DNA of 64,000 nt from Anatilimnocola floriformis (GTDB lineage Bacteria; Planctomycetota; Planctomycetia; Pirellulales; Pirellulaceae), in contig NZ_JAMLFW010000001.1 in the NCBI RefSeq assembly GCF_024256385.1, forward strand, positions 3,100,001 to 3,164,000, written 5' to 3'. A program made the translations under genes and the position numbers. The notes under the pieces are model-generated. The model worked only from the letters and a program-made list of their open reading frames with translations, was not told where the DNA came from and did not search any database. This document shows positions 1-10,084 of this stretch, in pieces (positions within the stretch are counted from its first letter, which is position 1; the number at the start of each line of letters is the position of its first letter).

Positions 1-3000
1 GAGGCTCTCGGGATTTAGGGATGTTCCGTACCCGGCGCGTGGCAGCGTGGACGTCAGTGAATTTACAAATGTTTCTGTGGAACCATCTTGATTTTCGCGT
101 GCGGTCAAGGCGCCGGCGGAATCATAGGTAAACGTCATCGTGTCGCTGCCATCGGCGACCGTTTTCAAGTAGCCATCTTCGTATGTGAAGCTAGTCACTA
201 AGGCGCTGAGTGGGCCGCCACCGTCGGGATCAGGATAGGTGATCGTTTTCAGCTGATCATCTTCGTAGCCAAACGCGACACTGCGGCCGTCGAAGTCCGT
301 GAGGCCAGCTAGTCGTTGATCGACATAGTCGTAGGTGAGCGTGCGGCCATCGTATTCTTCGACCTCCAACAGGTCATCTGCTTTCGAGTCGCCATCCGCA
401 TTGGTGTAAACGAAGGTCGTTTTTCGTCCCTGCGTATCAGTCTTTTCCGTTACCAGGCCCAATGAGTTAAACAGCAACTCATTTCCCCGGCGATCTGAGA
501 TCGTGAAGGTGCCATCGGAATTGTCAACCAACTCCGAGAAATCCTGATCACCCTGGGGACGCTTGAAGTTAGCTCCGTCTTTCTTAAACCACAGGAGGCG
601 ATCGCCCATATGCTGCCACAGCGCACCTTCAGGGGTGATGGTCAGTCGGTCGATGGCGGCAATCGACCAACCAGCACTGAGCAACGCATTCGAAGGACCC
701 GAGACCAAGGAATTTCCAGTCACGTCGTAGGACACCGTGTGGCCGCCGGCGTAATTTTCGGTGATCGGGATGCTCCACTCGGCCAGCCCAGTATCGAGCG
801 CTGTGATGTCGAGCAAATCGCTGACGCGAAATCCCTGGCCTGGTGAGATACCGGCAGTGGAATACACCTGCCCATTCACTTCCACCGTGTCTGGAACTAA
901 CGCACCTTCCAAGAAAGACATGTCCAAAGACATGACCGCCGGGCGGAACTCATTCGTCGAATAACGCGGCATGTACATCGCGGCCATCGCCGATGGACTT
1001 GGTGGCGTCACCACGTTGTTGCCAGTTTGCAGATTTTCACTGCTCTGTGAGCCGTCTGGCGTTGCCAGGCAGGCACAGACCGGGTTCGATATTTCGACAG
1101 TGACCGTTGTCTTCGTGCCGGTTTGACCGCCCGCCGCATACATCGTCACGTTGTCTAGGAAGGTTCCTAGCGTGTCTCTGTACGTCTCATACTCAGATTC
1201 AGACAGCCCGGTCAGCGCCGTTCCGCTGACATCGGCAAACTTGATTGTTGCGGTGCTGCTTTTCGCCACGAATGAAATCGTATGGGTTTCCCATGCAGTC
1301 GAGCCGGGGGTGAAAACTTCGGTATAGTTCGTGGCACCGTTGTTGACGGTCACCTGCATCGTATTGTCTTTCAAGTCGAGCCCCTCCCGAGCGGCCAGAG
1401 CGAACGACAGAACATAAGTCTGGTCCACAATCGTGGCGATCGATTGTTCAATCGCCGAAGCGCTATTTTCTCCTTCCGCACTTAGACCGCCTCCCCCGGG
1501 GCCATCTTCATCTGCATCCAACTCGATGTAGTTGTCACCGTAAGGAGTAGAAGTCACCGTTTCATGCTGGACTTCAATCCGAGGGCCCGACACCAGATTC
1601 CACCCAGGCAATCCGTAAAAGATGTTCCAGGTCGCGTCTTCCGGAAATTGACCACCACCGAGATCCTCGAAACTCCCGTTGACGACCAGATTCACGCCGT
1701 TCACCTGCGTCACGTGCACCGTGGTGAACGTGAAGGTATAGCTGCTGGTGCCACCAACCGAGATTCCGATCGTGGGAGTCACATCGCCCGGCACTTGAAA
1801 CCCATGATCGATTGCGACCGGATCGCCGCCCTCACCGGGTACCAAGGTCGGGTCATCCGGATTCAGCGGATCGACCGAGTCACCCCAGTCGATCACGTAA
1901 TCGATGAACGGGATGTCCGAGCTCAAAGTGAGGTTATACGAATGCCCTTGGGTCGCTGTGGCCGCTCCCGACACTTGGAACGCAGCCGGAATCGCTACTG
2001 CGAAGTACGACGTATCCACGTCTAAGCCATTGCTGGTCTCGATCTCGAACACGTAGTTGGTCGTTCCCAGGAACGTGAAGACGTTGGGATCGATGACCGT
2101 AATCACACCCGTGGAACTGATCGCCAGGCCACCCGCCACAGCTTCCGAAACGAACTGGAACGAATGGGTATCGCCATCATCGTCCAAGACGGGGACGGTC
2201 CCCAGCACCTGCCCCAGCTCCAACGGTGCCTGCACGATATACAACAGATCCTGCGCATCCAGGTCATCATCAATGCCCGACACCGTGATCGTCACGGTTG
2301 CTGTGTCGGTCTCCAGCAGCGAATTGCGCAGCGTGTAAGTAAAGGAGTCGTTCGCCGACTGCGAGCCGTTCAGCGCCTGCAGCGTCTGCGAAGTCTGCGG
2401 ATAGTAATCGAAGGTTCCATTCGATCGAACGACAACCTTCGCTCCCAACGTACTGGTCAACACGGCCGGAACTGGGGTTCTGCTTTGGCCGAGGTCAGTG
2501 ATGTCGTTGGCATTCAACTCAAAGCCGGTCGAAGAGCTGAAAGGATCGGCGTCTTCATTCGTTGAATAGCTGTCGTTGACTGCCTCCGGCGGATCGACGA
2601 GCACGGTATCGGTACCGCTGTCGTAACCAGGAAACGCATCGACCGCAGCACCGCCTCGCAGTGTATCGTTGCCCGTGCCACCAGTCAGCGAGTCTTCGCC
2701 GTCGCCGCCCGACAGGCTGTCGTTGCCAGCTCCGCCTTCTAACGTGTCATTGCCCCCGCCACCCGTCAGCGTGTCATCGCCGTCGCCGCCGTAGAGTAAG
2801 TCGTTGGCAGCACCACCCGTGATCGTGTCGTTCCCGGTTCCACCGTAGACGCGAATGACCGCGGCCACGTCACTATCGGTCGCGATTGTGTCATTACCGC
2901 CGTGCGTCTCGATGCGGAACTCCACACTCGACGTCAACCCCGTGATACCCGTCGTGTCGAAGTTGGTTTCGACGTGCGTATTACTCCCGCTCTTCGTGAT

Positions 3001-4677
3001 CGTCACGGTGTCGGCAGCGGTATCGCTGCCATGAACGTGAATGTAAGTCGTCCCCGACGCGCTCGTCTGGAAGATGCCACCTTCGAAGAGCAGCTTATTG
3101 TTGGCAGTGGTGGTGTCTCCCGTCACGGCTGTATCGTCGAGCACGACGAGCAAGCGGTAGTCTGACAGGCTATTCACTCCGGTCGGAGTGACCGTTGCTG
3201 TTTGGGTGGCTCCCAGCGTCACGTTGCCCGGCGTGGTCGTTGAAGCAAGCAGTGTACCCGGAGTCGTGCCATCTGAAGTCGTATAGATCTTGAGGGGAAT
3301 TGCGACCGGTGTTTGGCTCACGGTCACAACGTAATCAACCTTCCAGTTGGAGCCATCTGCGTAGAAGCCCGTCACCTCGACTTCGGGCGGAGGCGGTACG
3401 ATGTACTCGTACGCGCCGATGTCGTACTGCGCTGTGCCGCTCGAATCGCCATCCTGCGGACGCGACTCGTTACGCTGATCGACACCCGGCGCACCCGATG
3501 AGGTGCCCGCATCGATGGCTGGGCTATTGCTGGCCAGCGCGTGGGTATACGTCGGACCGCCATTGTTCGCGAGTGAACCGATCTGAGGGTTAACCCCCAG
3601 CTGGTTGCCTGTCGTGGTCCCGGTGATGAACGAACTGATCGAAGAGAGGCTGAAGAGGTTGTAGCCACCGCTGTTGATGGTGTGGCCGCCCGAGCCTCCC
3701 AGGTCTGCGGACGTGCCGCTGCCTGCGGTACTCCCCGCCATGATCGTGTTCTTCATCGCCACCGATGAGAAGCCGCCCACATAGAAGGCGCCACCCGCGC
3801 CCGACGCGCTATTGTTGGCGAACGTGCTGTTCACAGACGAAGACGTCGTGTTGCCGCTGCTGAGATAAACGCCGCCTCCCGTGGCGGCAGAGTTTCCGGA
3901 GATCGTGGAGTTCGAGAAGGAGATCGCAGAAGTCGTGTTCCAAAGACCGCCACCATTGCGATAGGCGCTGTTGCCCGAAAGTGTCGAGCGGACCAGACTG
4001 AGCGGCTGATACGTGAAGATGCCACCACCTTCACCGAGATTAACGTTTGTGGAAGGAGCTGTGTTTCCGGAGATGGTGGACTCGGTTAGAGTAATCGCCG
4101 CGCTACCACCAGTCCGATACACACCGCCGCCCGTGCCGGCCGTGTTGTTGCTAATCGTCAATCCTGTAATGCCAACAGCTGACGAAGGGGCATTGACATA
4201 CAAACCACCGCCTTGGCGGACTGCTTCATTGTTGGTTATGGAACCGCCAGTGATGGCAAGACTCACGCTACTCACTGCCACGCCGCCACCATCTTGGCCC
4301 GCGTAGTTATCGTCGACCGTAACTGAATCAAGTGTGAGCGAACCGCTGCCCATGTAGAGGCCGCCGCCATCGTAGCCGCTCGCAGTTGAATTGCCCGAAA
4401 TCTCGGAATTCGAGATCGAAACCGTCACGCCGCTCAAATACAGGCCAGCACCAAATCGCGACGTGTTGTTATCGCGGATGATCGTGTCGGTGATCGTAAG
4501 CGACCCGCCCGACGTGGCCGCGATACCACCTCCTTGATAGCCGATATTATCCTCGATAACGCAGTCGTCGATGGTGATCGTTGAGTTGTAGCCCTGGATG
4601 CCCGCACCCGAAGGACGACTCCCTGTGGAACCACCGTTTTTGATTGTCAAATCATTAAACGTCGCGGTCACTGTCCA
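1..4677 (-). pseudogene. Body of giant secreted beta-helix / calcium-repeat / RHS protein, open at window edge
   Basis: The frame is open from 4677 to the left edge with no stop. In order it encodes parallel beta-helix repeats with many GGG(L/I/V)Y turns and SxxSGNxA strands (about 4650-3450), a CARDB-like segment, RTX/hemolysin-type calcium repeats such as [16 protein letters not shown] (about 2850-2640), a cadherin-like linker with a [11 protein letters not shown] start, a DUF642-like domain beginning [10 protein letters not shown] (about 1690-1130), and RHS/YD repeats such as [17 protein letters not shown] (about 600 to 1). It reads directly on from the N-terminal ORF at 5049-4681, separated by the single TAG. 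Without readthrough it would have no signal region and no obvious start (only a GTG at 4671). It is either a recent pseudogene, a readthrough product or a sequencing error. It continues outside the window. Confidence 0.7.
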
Positions 4678-5049
4678 CTACGCATCGAACACCCGTCCCG
4701 TGTTGTTGGCATCGACGATCGTATTGGCTGCCGTATCGCCTTGAAACGTGATGCTCTTTCCCATCTCGGAAAGCTGCGGCAGCGCCGACGACAACACGTA
4801 GGTGCCAGCCGCCAGGTTGATCGTGTCATTCTGGCCGTTGGAATTGGCTGCCGTGATCGCAGCTCTCAGACTACCCGCGGCGCCATCCGCTACACCCGCC
4901 GTCACATTGAACGTCGCCATCAGCGAGCGATCTTCGAGTTGCTCCAGCAACATCCGCCGCCGGGTCAGTCGTTGTTCGCCAGCGGCCTGACGCCGCCGAG
5001 ATCGTTCCAGGCGGGAACCAACATCACGACGCGAAGAAGATCGATTCAT
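4678..5049 (-). CDS. N-terminal part of giant secreted surface protein (ends at in-frame amber)
   Basis: Encodes 123 residues before a TAG at 4680-4678. The N-terminus is Arg/Ser-rich and carries LEQLEDRSLM near residues 35-45, the motif typical of secreted planctomycete giant proteins. It is followed by the start of a right-handed beta-helix (GSLRAAITAANSN, then a NTIVDANNTGRVF strand). An AAGGAT ribosome binding site lies 8 nt before the ATG. Translation continues in the same frame beyond the TAG for the rest of the gene, so this is not an independent short gene. It is the head of an interrupted one. Secretion and surface location are inferred from the motif and repeats. Confidence 0.7.
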   Translation of the reverse strand: MNRSSSRRDVGSRLERSRRRQAAGEQRLTRRRMLLEQLEDRSLMATFNVTAGVADGAAGSLRAAITAANSNGQNDTINLAAGTYVLSSALPQLSEMGKSITFQGDTAANTIVDANNTGRVFDA

Positions 5050-6310
5050 GGTGCAATATCCTTATGCGTATGCGCGCGACAACCCAGTTGAGAACGCTAC
5101 TGGAAAACTCAGGCACAAACCCCGAGTTACAGATGAGACAAGAACCGATTGACAACTCAGGTCAATCGAGGCGAAGAAATCTGAAAAGATCAGATACCCA
5201 GCTACCTGCTGGTCGAGTAACCATGGCGTTCACTCCCTTGGCTGTATCACAACGCAGCCTGATCCCTCAAATCGCCCCCGTGCATCTTCGATGCGGCGTA
5301 GGTTCTACCGACCATCGAGTGTAAATGTCAACTATTTGGGAGCGGTATTTCCCAAAAGTATGCAAGCAACTTGAAGCAACCCAATCACGCTGACAATCTA
5401 TGTCACATCAGTGCGTCAACGTGTCGCAGCAGTTGAATCCACTTGCCGACACAAATCGGATGTCGAACTATACACGCCTGCTGCGCTGAAGGTCTTCGAT
5501 TACGACTTTGTCGACCAGAAGAGGGTGGTGATTCCACGCGGAATCTACGAACTTGGTATCAACCGCGGCCAGCCGAGTCACGAGCTTTCGCTTCCGACAA
5601 TTGATGTTACCGCTCCGGTTACTCCGATTCGCGCTTTGAGTAGGCCGCCGATCAGTTGGCGACTTTGGTTGTCCGCCCCTAATGCGTGCAATCGCAGATT
5701 GGGAATCATCAAAATCTTTGTTTGATCCGCGTTTGCCCCCTTGTCTGGCGCCGGTAATATTCGGCAAACATCTTCGGACCAACTCGCGACCGAACACTTA
5801 AGGGACAATCTGGAACTAGGTGCTCACGCCATCCGTTGTCTGAAGTTTCTCGATTTCTTTCCAAATCTTACTTAGCGGGATGCTGAGCGTTACCGCCAGC
5901 TTGTCCCGGCTTGGGTCAACGCAAGAGGAAAAAGCCTTCGCCAAAGTTGGTGAGGCTGTGTTGTCGATCGACCGTAGCGGAGCGCGACATGCGATTGGCA
6001 GAGAGGGCCGTCCACGCCCAAACCAATTAGAAATCAACGCTAAAACCGAAACGCCTGCAGAAGAATCTCGCCGGGTGGTGCGTTAACCGTGGGGCATTAT
6101 CAGCTAGTTAGCAAAATCTCAGATCCTCGCGCGGGCTCGAAACTGCCACCCGGTTAACAGCAAGCTTGAACATAAATCACTTGCGTATTTTAGTGAATAC
6201 ATGACCATGACGCCGACGGTACTCGAAAACCCTTTACAATGCGCATCGTCTTGCAAATGAAAGTTTTAGGTCGAGTCGGTCTTCCAAGGCATCCAAGCCA
6301 GCCAGTCGAT
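5050..6310. other. Gene-poor region upstream of the giant surface gene
   Basis: About 1.3 kb with no convincing intact gene on either strand. It must contain the promoter of the giant surface gene (reading left from 5049), but no clear -35/-10 pair stands out. One stretch around 5460-5570 resembles part of a transposase and is listed separately. The remainder holds only short open frames without ribosome binding sites or recognisable motifs. Confidence 0.5.
5411..5725 (+). pseudogene. Possible ISAzo13-type transposase remnant
   Basis: The reading frame contains ALKVFDYDFVDQKRVVIPRGIYELGINRG. This resembles, from memory, the region of ISAzo13-family transposases with a HDFPS...PYGIYD motif. 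Nothing up- or downstream continues the domain in any frame, so only a scar of about 40 codons would be left. No terminal inverted repeats or target duplications were seen. The similarity is weak and rests on recall; the frame could equally be fortuitous. Confidence 0.25.
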
Positions 6311-6330
6311 TATTTCACAGATGTGAAATA
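6311..6330. repeat. Perfect inverted repeat TATTTCACA-GA-TGTGAAATA
   Basis: Two 9-bp arms (6311-6319 and 6322-6330) are exact reverse complements around a 2-bp centre. It lies between the gene-poor stretch and the terminator of the recombinase gene. The form is that of a dimeric operator or a recombination half-site pair, but no second copy was noticed in the window. Confidence 0.5.
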
Positions 6331-6353
6331 GTCCTGATAGATAAGAAAAAAGA

Positions 6354-6385
6354 AGGATGGCGGAGGCTTTCGCCCCCGCCATCCT
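6354..6385 (-). terminator. Rho-independent terminator of the recombinase gene
   Basis: Arms AGGATGGCGG (6354-6363) and CCGCCATCCT (6376-6385) form a perfect 10-bp stem with a 12-nt loop. On the minus strand it is followed by TTCTTTTTTCTTATC. It sits 13 bases beyond the stop of the serine recombinase. Confidence 0.85.
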
Positions 6386-6397
6386 CGCTATACATAG

Positions 6398-8682
6398 CTA
6401 TGCAGCATCTGATCGACTATCGGCTGCATCATCATCCTGCTTCGGCGCGTCGGCTTGAGCAGTCGCGATTTTTGCAAACGCCATCGCTTTCCGGATCGTC
6501 GGTTCCGTTCTCTCAAAATGGGCTACCGCCATCTTCATAGTGACGTCCGGCCGGCTCATGAACTCAGCCACCGCCTGGGCATTAGTGCGGGACCAATTCG
6601 GCAAATTGGGACGGCTGACCGACTTTCCGTAAGCATCGATGCCGAACTTCTCCTTTGCATACTTCAGTGCTGCCCGGATTGTCGGCACAGTCTTGCCAAA
6701 GTGCTTTGCCGTGACTTCCATTGAGGCGTGATTTTTTAGGCGAAACTCAGCCACCGCCTGTGCATTTGCCTCAGCCCAGGATAATGTCTCCGGCACATCG
6801 AAATGATCCTCGGCAAACCATTCCGGCCCTAGTCCAGCAAAGCGGTCCGTATTCACGGCGAATTCATTCGCTTCAATCTCCGCTTCGTCGTCGTCAATCG
6901 CACCTTTGATGTCCAAGCGCGCCCGTCGGCGTGGCTTGGCGCAGAACTTTGCGGCAGCTGCCCCAGAAGCCGAGCCAGGCGGGCAACTGGAATCGGTAAT
7001 GAAGAGGGTCAGATCGCCAGCCAGCGCACCGAGCTTACAAGTCCGAATGACCACATGGCCTGTGTCGTCGCACCAGATCGTATCGATGTGGTGCGAAAGC
7101 ATCAGGTTCATCGCGGAGGCATTGCCTTCGTTCAACATCGTGGCCAGCCGCTGCAACCGCTCCGAGATTTCCTGGGGGTCGAGTACCTGTTGCCGCTGCT
7201 GCGTGCCAGCCAGCCGTGCCGCTTGTTCGGCCTCGATTTGCTGGATTCGCGTCATGGCCCGTTCCAGTTCGCCTTCAATGGAATGACGTACGATCGCTGA
7301 CAGGTCACGATTGCCAAGCGATTGCTTCCAGCCGCTGCACTGATCTTCCAGATCATGCTGCTCGGCCTTCAGTGCCGCCGAAGGATCCGGCTGCAGCGCT
7401 ACATGCGACTCAAGTTCGCGGCGAACCATCTCGACAAACTCCAGCAATCTGGTACTGGCAGGACCACAGTCGTCGAGCTGGAGACGGGATCGCATGAGGG
7501 ATACCACGGTTTCGCGGAGCCATTCCTCAGGAATTCGCTTTCGATTGTCGCAGAGCCCCCTGCCAGCCCCGTGCAACCGTAGTGGACGTAGCGACGCACA
7601 TCGCCCGAAACGCTCTGGTATTCCGAACTCGACTGGGGATTCATCCGTCGCTGGCAATGGGCGCAGAAAACCAACCCCGTTAAGGGGTACTTGAGAGCGA
7701 TGCCGGGACTTGCAAGCCCGGCAATCGCGGGCAGAGCCTTGGGTTTCTTCGGGCACTTATCCCGGCGGGCTTGCCGCAGGGCTTGAACCCGATCCCAGCG
7801 CTCGCGGTCGATAATCGGTTCACAGAACCCGGTGATATGCAGCCACTCTTCTTTAGGCAGTGGATCTTTTTTGCGGACTTCATCAACAATCCCCGTGCAG
7901 CACTTGCCCCAAATGTAGTCGCCAATATGCATCTCGTTATCAAGAATCTCACCCACGGTTGCCGGATGGAATGGCTTCAGGTCGTCGGGGATCCGGGGAT
8001 CATTGTTAAGAGCCTTTGCGATGCGGCTCGTGCCGTAACCCAACTCGTCAGCCAACCGAAAAATCTCCTCGACGATCCATTTCGTCGCCGGATTTGGTTT
8101 CGGGATGCGATAGGCGATTACTTGCAGGCCATTCTCGGTCTTGAAGACGGCTTCCAGGTAATAGCCAAACGGTGCAGCTCCACCTGGCCATTGCTTGAGC
8201 CGCACGGCGTCCCGCTTGCCACGCAGGACATTGTGAGCCTTGACTTTCCCATCTTCACTTGCGCGGAGAGCTTCAAATGCCGAAAGCGCCCGGCCACTTG
8301 AGGATGTCGGGTCGGTAAAGTTCGAGTTGGCGGTGAGGACCAGGACTCCGATTCTTCGCAACGAATCGCGAATCGCATCGCCGTTGTCGGCGCGCGTCAA
8401 GCGTTCGAAGGTATCGACGAGAACAAGACTGGCTTGAACAACGCCGGTTTTGAGATCCTTCATCATGCGCTGAAAATTCGGCCGCTTGCGCGTGAAGCGA
8501 GCCGAGATGAAGTCGTCCCGATAGACTGCAACGACTATCCAAGGCAAGCCCAACCGCTTCATCAATTCTCTGATGACCGCATCCTGCTGCTCGGGCGAAC
8601 GTGGATTCTGACCTTCCTGCGACATCCGCAGGTAGATCACGACGCGATGTGGAATGTAAAGATCGAACTTCGTGACCAACAT
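6398..8682 (-). pseudogene. Large serine recombinase, frameshifted within the zinc-ribbon domain
   Basis: Site-specific recombinase of the resolvase/invertase large-serine family. The first frame (8682 to about 7558) has the catalytic motif YLRMSQEG (Ser21), the resolvase fold with SxxxxxxxFxRLTR-like elements, the recombinase domain (GGAAPFGYYLE ... ATVGEILDNEMHIGDY) and the first zinc-ribbon cysteines (FCAHC). The coding sense then continues in another frame to 6398 (LCDNRKRIPEEWLRETVV, coiled coil, DTIWCDDTGHV). It ends in two tandem HTH-like repeats, each containing NAQAVAEF and a PTIRKAM/PTIRAAL motif. The switch falls at a run of five G (7556-7560 on the map) between the third and fourth zinc cysteines; one extra G would restore the frame. 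The ATG at 8682 has a GAGGGG ribosome binding site and directly follows the small gene at 8686. It may be a decayed element, programmed -1 frameshifting or a homopolymer error. Confidence 0.75.
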
Positions 8683-8685
8683 AAC

Positions 8686-8931
8686 TCACCCCTCAATCCT
8701 TGCTGGGTAATGATCTCTGATGTCACGGGCGATCACTCGCGCCAAAAAGTGCATCAGATCGGCCCGCCGCCGTTGGCGAAACTGTTCGATCGCTCGTTCA
8801 AGTTCCAAAGCGGAAGGCTTACTGTTGAGGGGAATTCCGGTCAGACGAATCATCTCACAGAGTTCCGGGTTATCGAGGGGCGGATCGGAGCGCGGAAAGG
8901 AATCGGGTGGGTTGATTGCAATTCGGTTCAT
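8686..8931 (-). CDS. Small recombinase-linked hypothetical protein
   Basis: 81 residues, unrecognised. Asp/Pro-rich N-terminus (INPPDSFPRSDPPLDNPELCEMIRLTG), then a helical basic C-terminus with ALELERAIEQFRQRRRADLM. Its TGA (8688-8686) is 3 nt before the recombinase ATG at 8682, so the two are probably translated together. A role as a directionality or accessory factor for the recombinase is only a guess from position. Confidence 0.55.
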   Translation of the reverse strand: MNRIAINPPDSFPRSDPPLDNPELCEMIRLTGIPLNSKPSALELERAIEQFRQRRRADLMHFLARVIARDIRDHYPARIEG

Positions 8932-9220
8932 GGCGTACTCTCTGAAAAAAAGATGTCAAAATCGGCGAGCGGGTCGAAACAAGTGGGCCTGAGCGTCGCC
9001 AGCGGCAAGCAGGATCGGACGAATAACTTTTTGCTTGGCGTGGACTGATTCATCGGCGACATGAATCCCTGGTGACGCGGGCTCTAGAGCGCCTCGCGAT
9101 AAGCAGGCGGCTTGTCCCTCAGGAAGAAGTAGCCGCGCCGCTAGCATCGCGCCGGAAAAGTTGACCGGAATTCCCCTTGTCTTGTGACGAGCCCAACTCA
9201 CAAGTCCAAGGAAAGCACAG

Positions 9221-9529
9221 ATGGCCGACGATTTCCTGCAACCGCGCGACGCTGCGCGTCGCTTAGGGATCACGGTCACGACCCTATATGACTGGCTTAG
9301 CCAATCGGACTATGGGTTACTTAAAATTCGCGGGGAGCGCGTCACCGTTGACTACTTGCAAGCAGGCCCAGCGGGCCATGGACGGATTCGCATTGCGGAA
9401 AGCGAAGTGCAGCGACTGCTCGAATTGATGCGAGTGAAACCGAAACGTATCGTGGCTCGAAAACCGCCGATTCAGCGAACAGCTTTCCCTGGCATTACGG
9501 TTCCCCTGGGCCGGCCGGATCAAACGTAG
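9221..9529 (+). CDS. Excisionase/MerR-like helix-turn-helix protein
   Basis: 102 residues. The N-terminus, PRDAARRLGITVTTLYDWLSQSDYG (about residues 7-31), is a winged-helix/HTH of the excisionase (DNA-binding helix-turn-helix 17) type. It is followed by GRIRIAESEVQRLLE, the usual strand-helix that closes such domains, and a basic tail. Good AAGGAAAG ribosome binding site before the ATG. It is divergent from the recombinase pair, which fits a recombination directionality factor or a regulator of the same element; the function is inferred. Confidence 0.65.
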   Translation: MADDFLQPRDAARRLGITVTTLYDWLSQSDYGLLKIRGERVTVDYLQAGPAGHGRIRIAESEVQRLLELMRVKPKRIVARKPPIQRTAFPGITVPLGRPDQT

Positions 9530-9613
9530 CGGTGGGTTTACGCGCTGCCCGCCATCACTTGGCCGCCGATTTGAAATCGGCGTAATCAGTGACGGCAGGC
9601 AGCGCAAATTCTC

Positions 9614-9832
9614 TCAGCCAGCATTTTTTCGTCTGCGTGCTCGCTGCTGTTGACACCGCGATGGGTCGACCAGGTCGCGCTTCTCCAAGGCGTTGAAGAA
9701 CGACAACAGGTAATACAAGGCGACGACCGATCCTAGCACTCCCCACCAGCCAATAGCCGGGGACGCGAGTAGCGTTGCGGCGGCGATGACGATCGCTACC
9801 TGGCCAAAATGACGGGCACCGTCAAAAGGCAT
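9614..9832 (-). CDS. Small membrane protein
   Basis: 72 residues. Two hydrophobic segments (about residues 10-28, VAIVIAAATLLASPAIG, and 30-48, WGVLGSVVALYYLLSFFN), then a charged Arg/Lys-rich tail. Starts 4 nt after the stop of the 40-residue ORF at 9959-9837, so the two may be translationally coupled. Family not recognised. Confidence 0.5.
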   Translation of the reverse strand: MPFDGARHFGQVAIVIAAATLLASPAIGWWGVLGSVVALYYLLSFFNALEKRDLVDPSRCQQQRARRRKNAG

Positions 9833-9836
9833 GTGA

Positions 9837-9959
9837 TCACCGTCTTCCTGGCACGAGTGACCGGATAATCTGCGCCAGTGTTTTCAAGATCCCCTCCAGG
9901 CAGTCCTCCAGCCACTGGAGCTGCGGAACCGGCTGTTTTTTCAGTCGCTTGCGGTGCAT
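9837..9959 (-). CDS. Putative 40-residue basic/amphipathic protein
   Basis: ATG at 9959 with a GGAGAT ribosome binding site, ending at TGA 9839-9837. It encodes a basic N-terminus (MHRKRLKKQP) and a helical stretch (LEDCLEGILKTLAQIIRSL). The tight spacing to the following membrane protein gene and the good ribosome binding site argue for a real gene. A competing longer frame (9990-9796) overlaps it but has a less protein-like sequence. Confidence 0.4.
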   Translation of the reverse strand: MHRKRLKKQPVPQLQWLEDCLEGILKTLAQIIRSLVPGRR

Positions 9960-10084
9960 AAAATCTCCGTTCATTCAAGTGAAAGGGCAAAAGACTCGCG
10001 CCATGATCCGCGGGACCAACTCCAGCACGGAGCGGCCGGCGGCGAACTCGATGCGAGGTGCGCGAAAACGGTTGGACAACTTTC

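Noticed and set aside
9796-9990. 64-residue minus frame overlapping the 40-residue gene
   Set aside because: No ribosome binding site fit and a less protein-like sequence than the frame 9959-9837.
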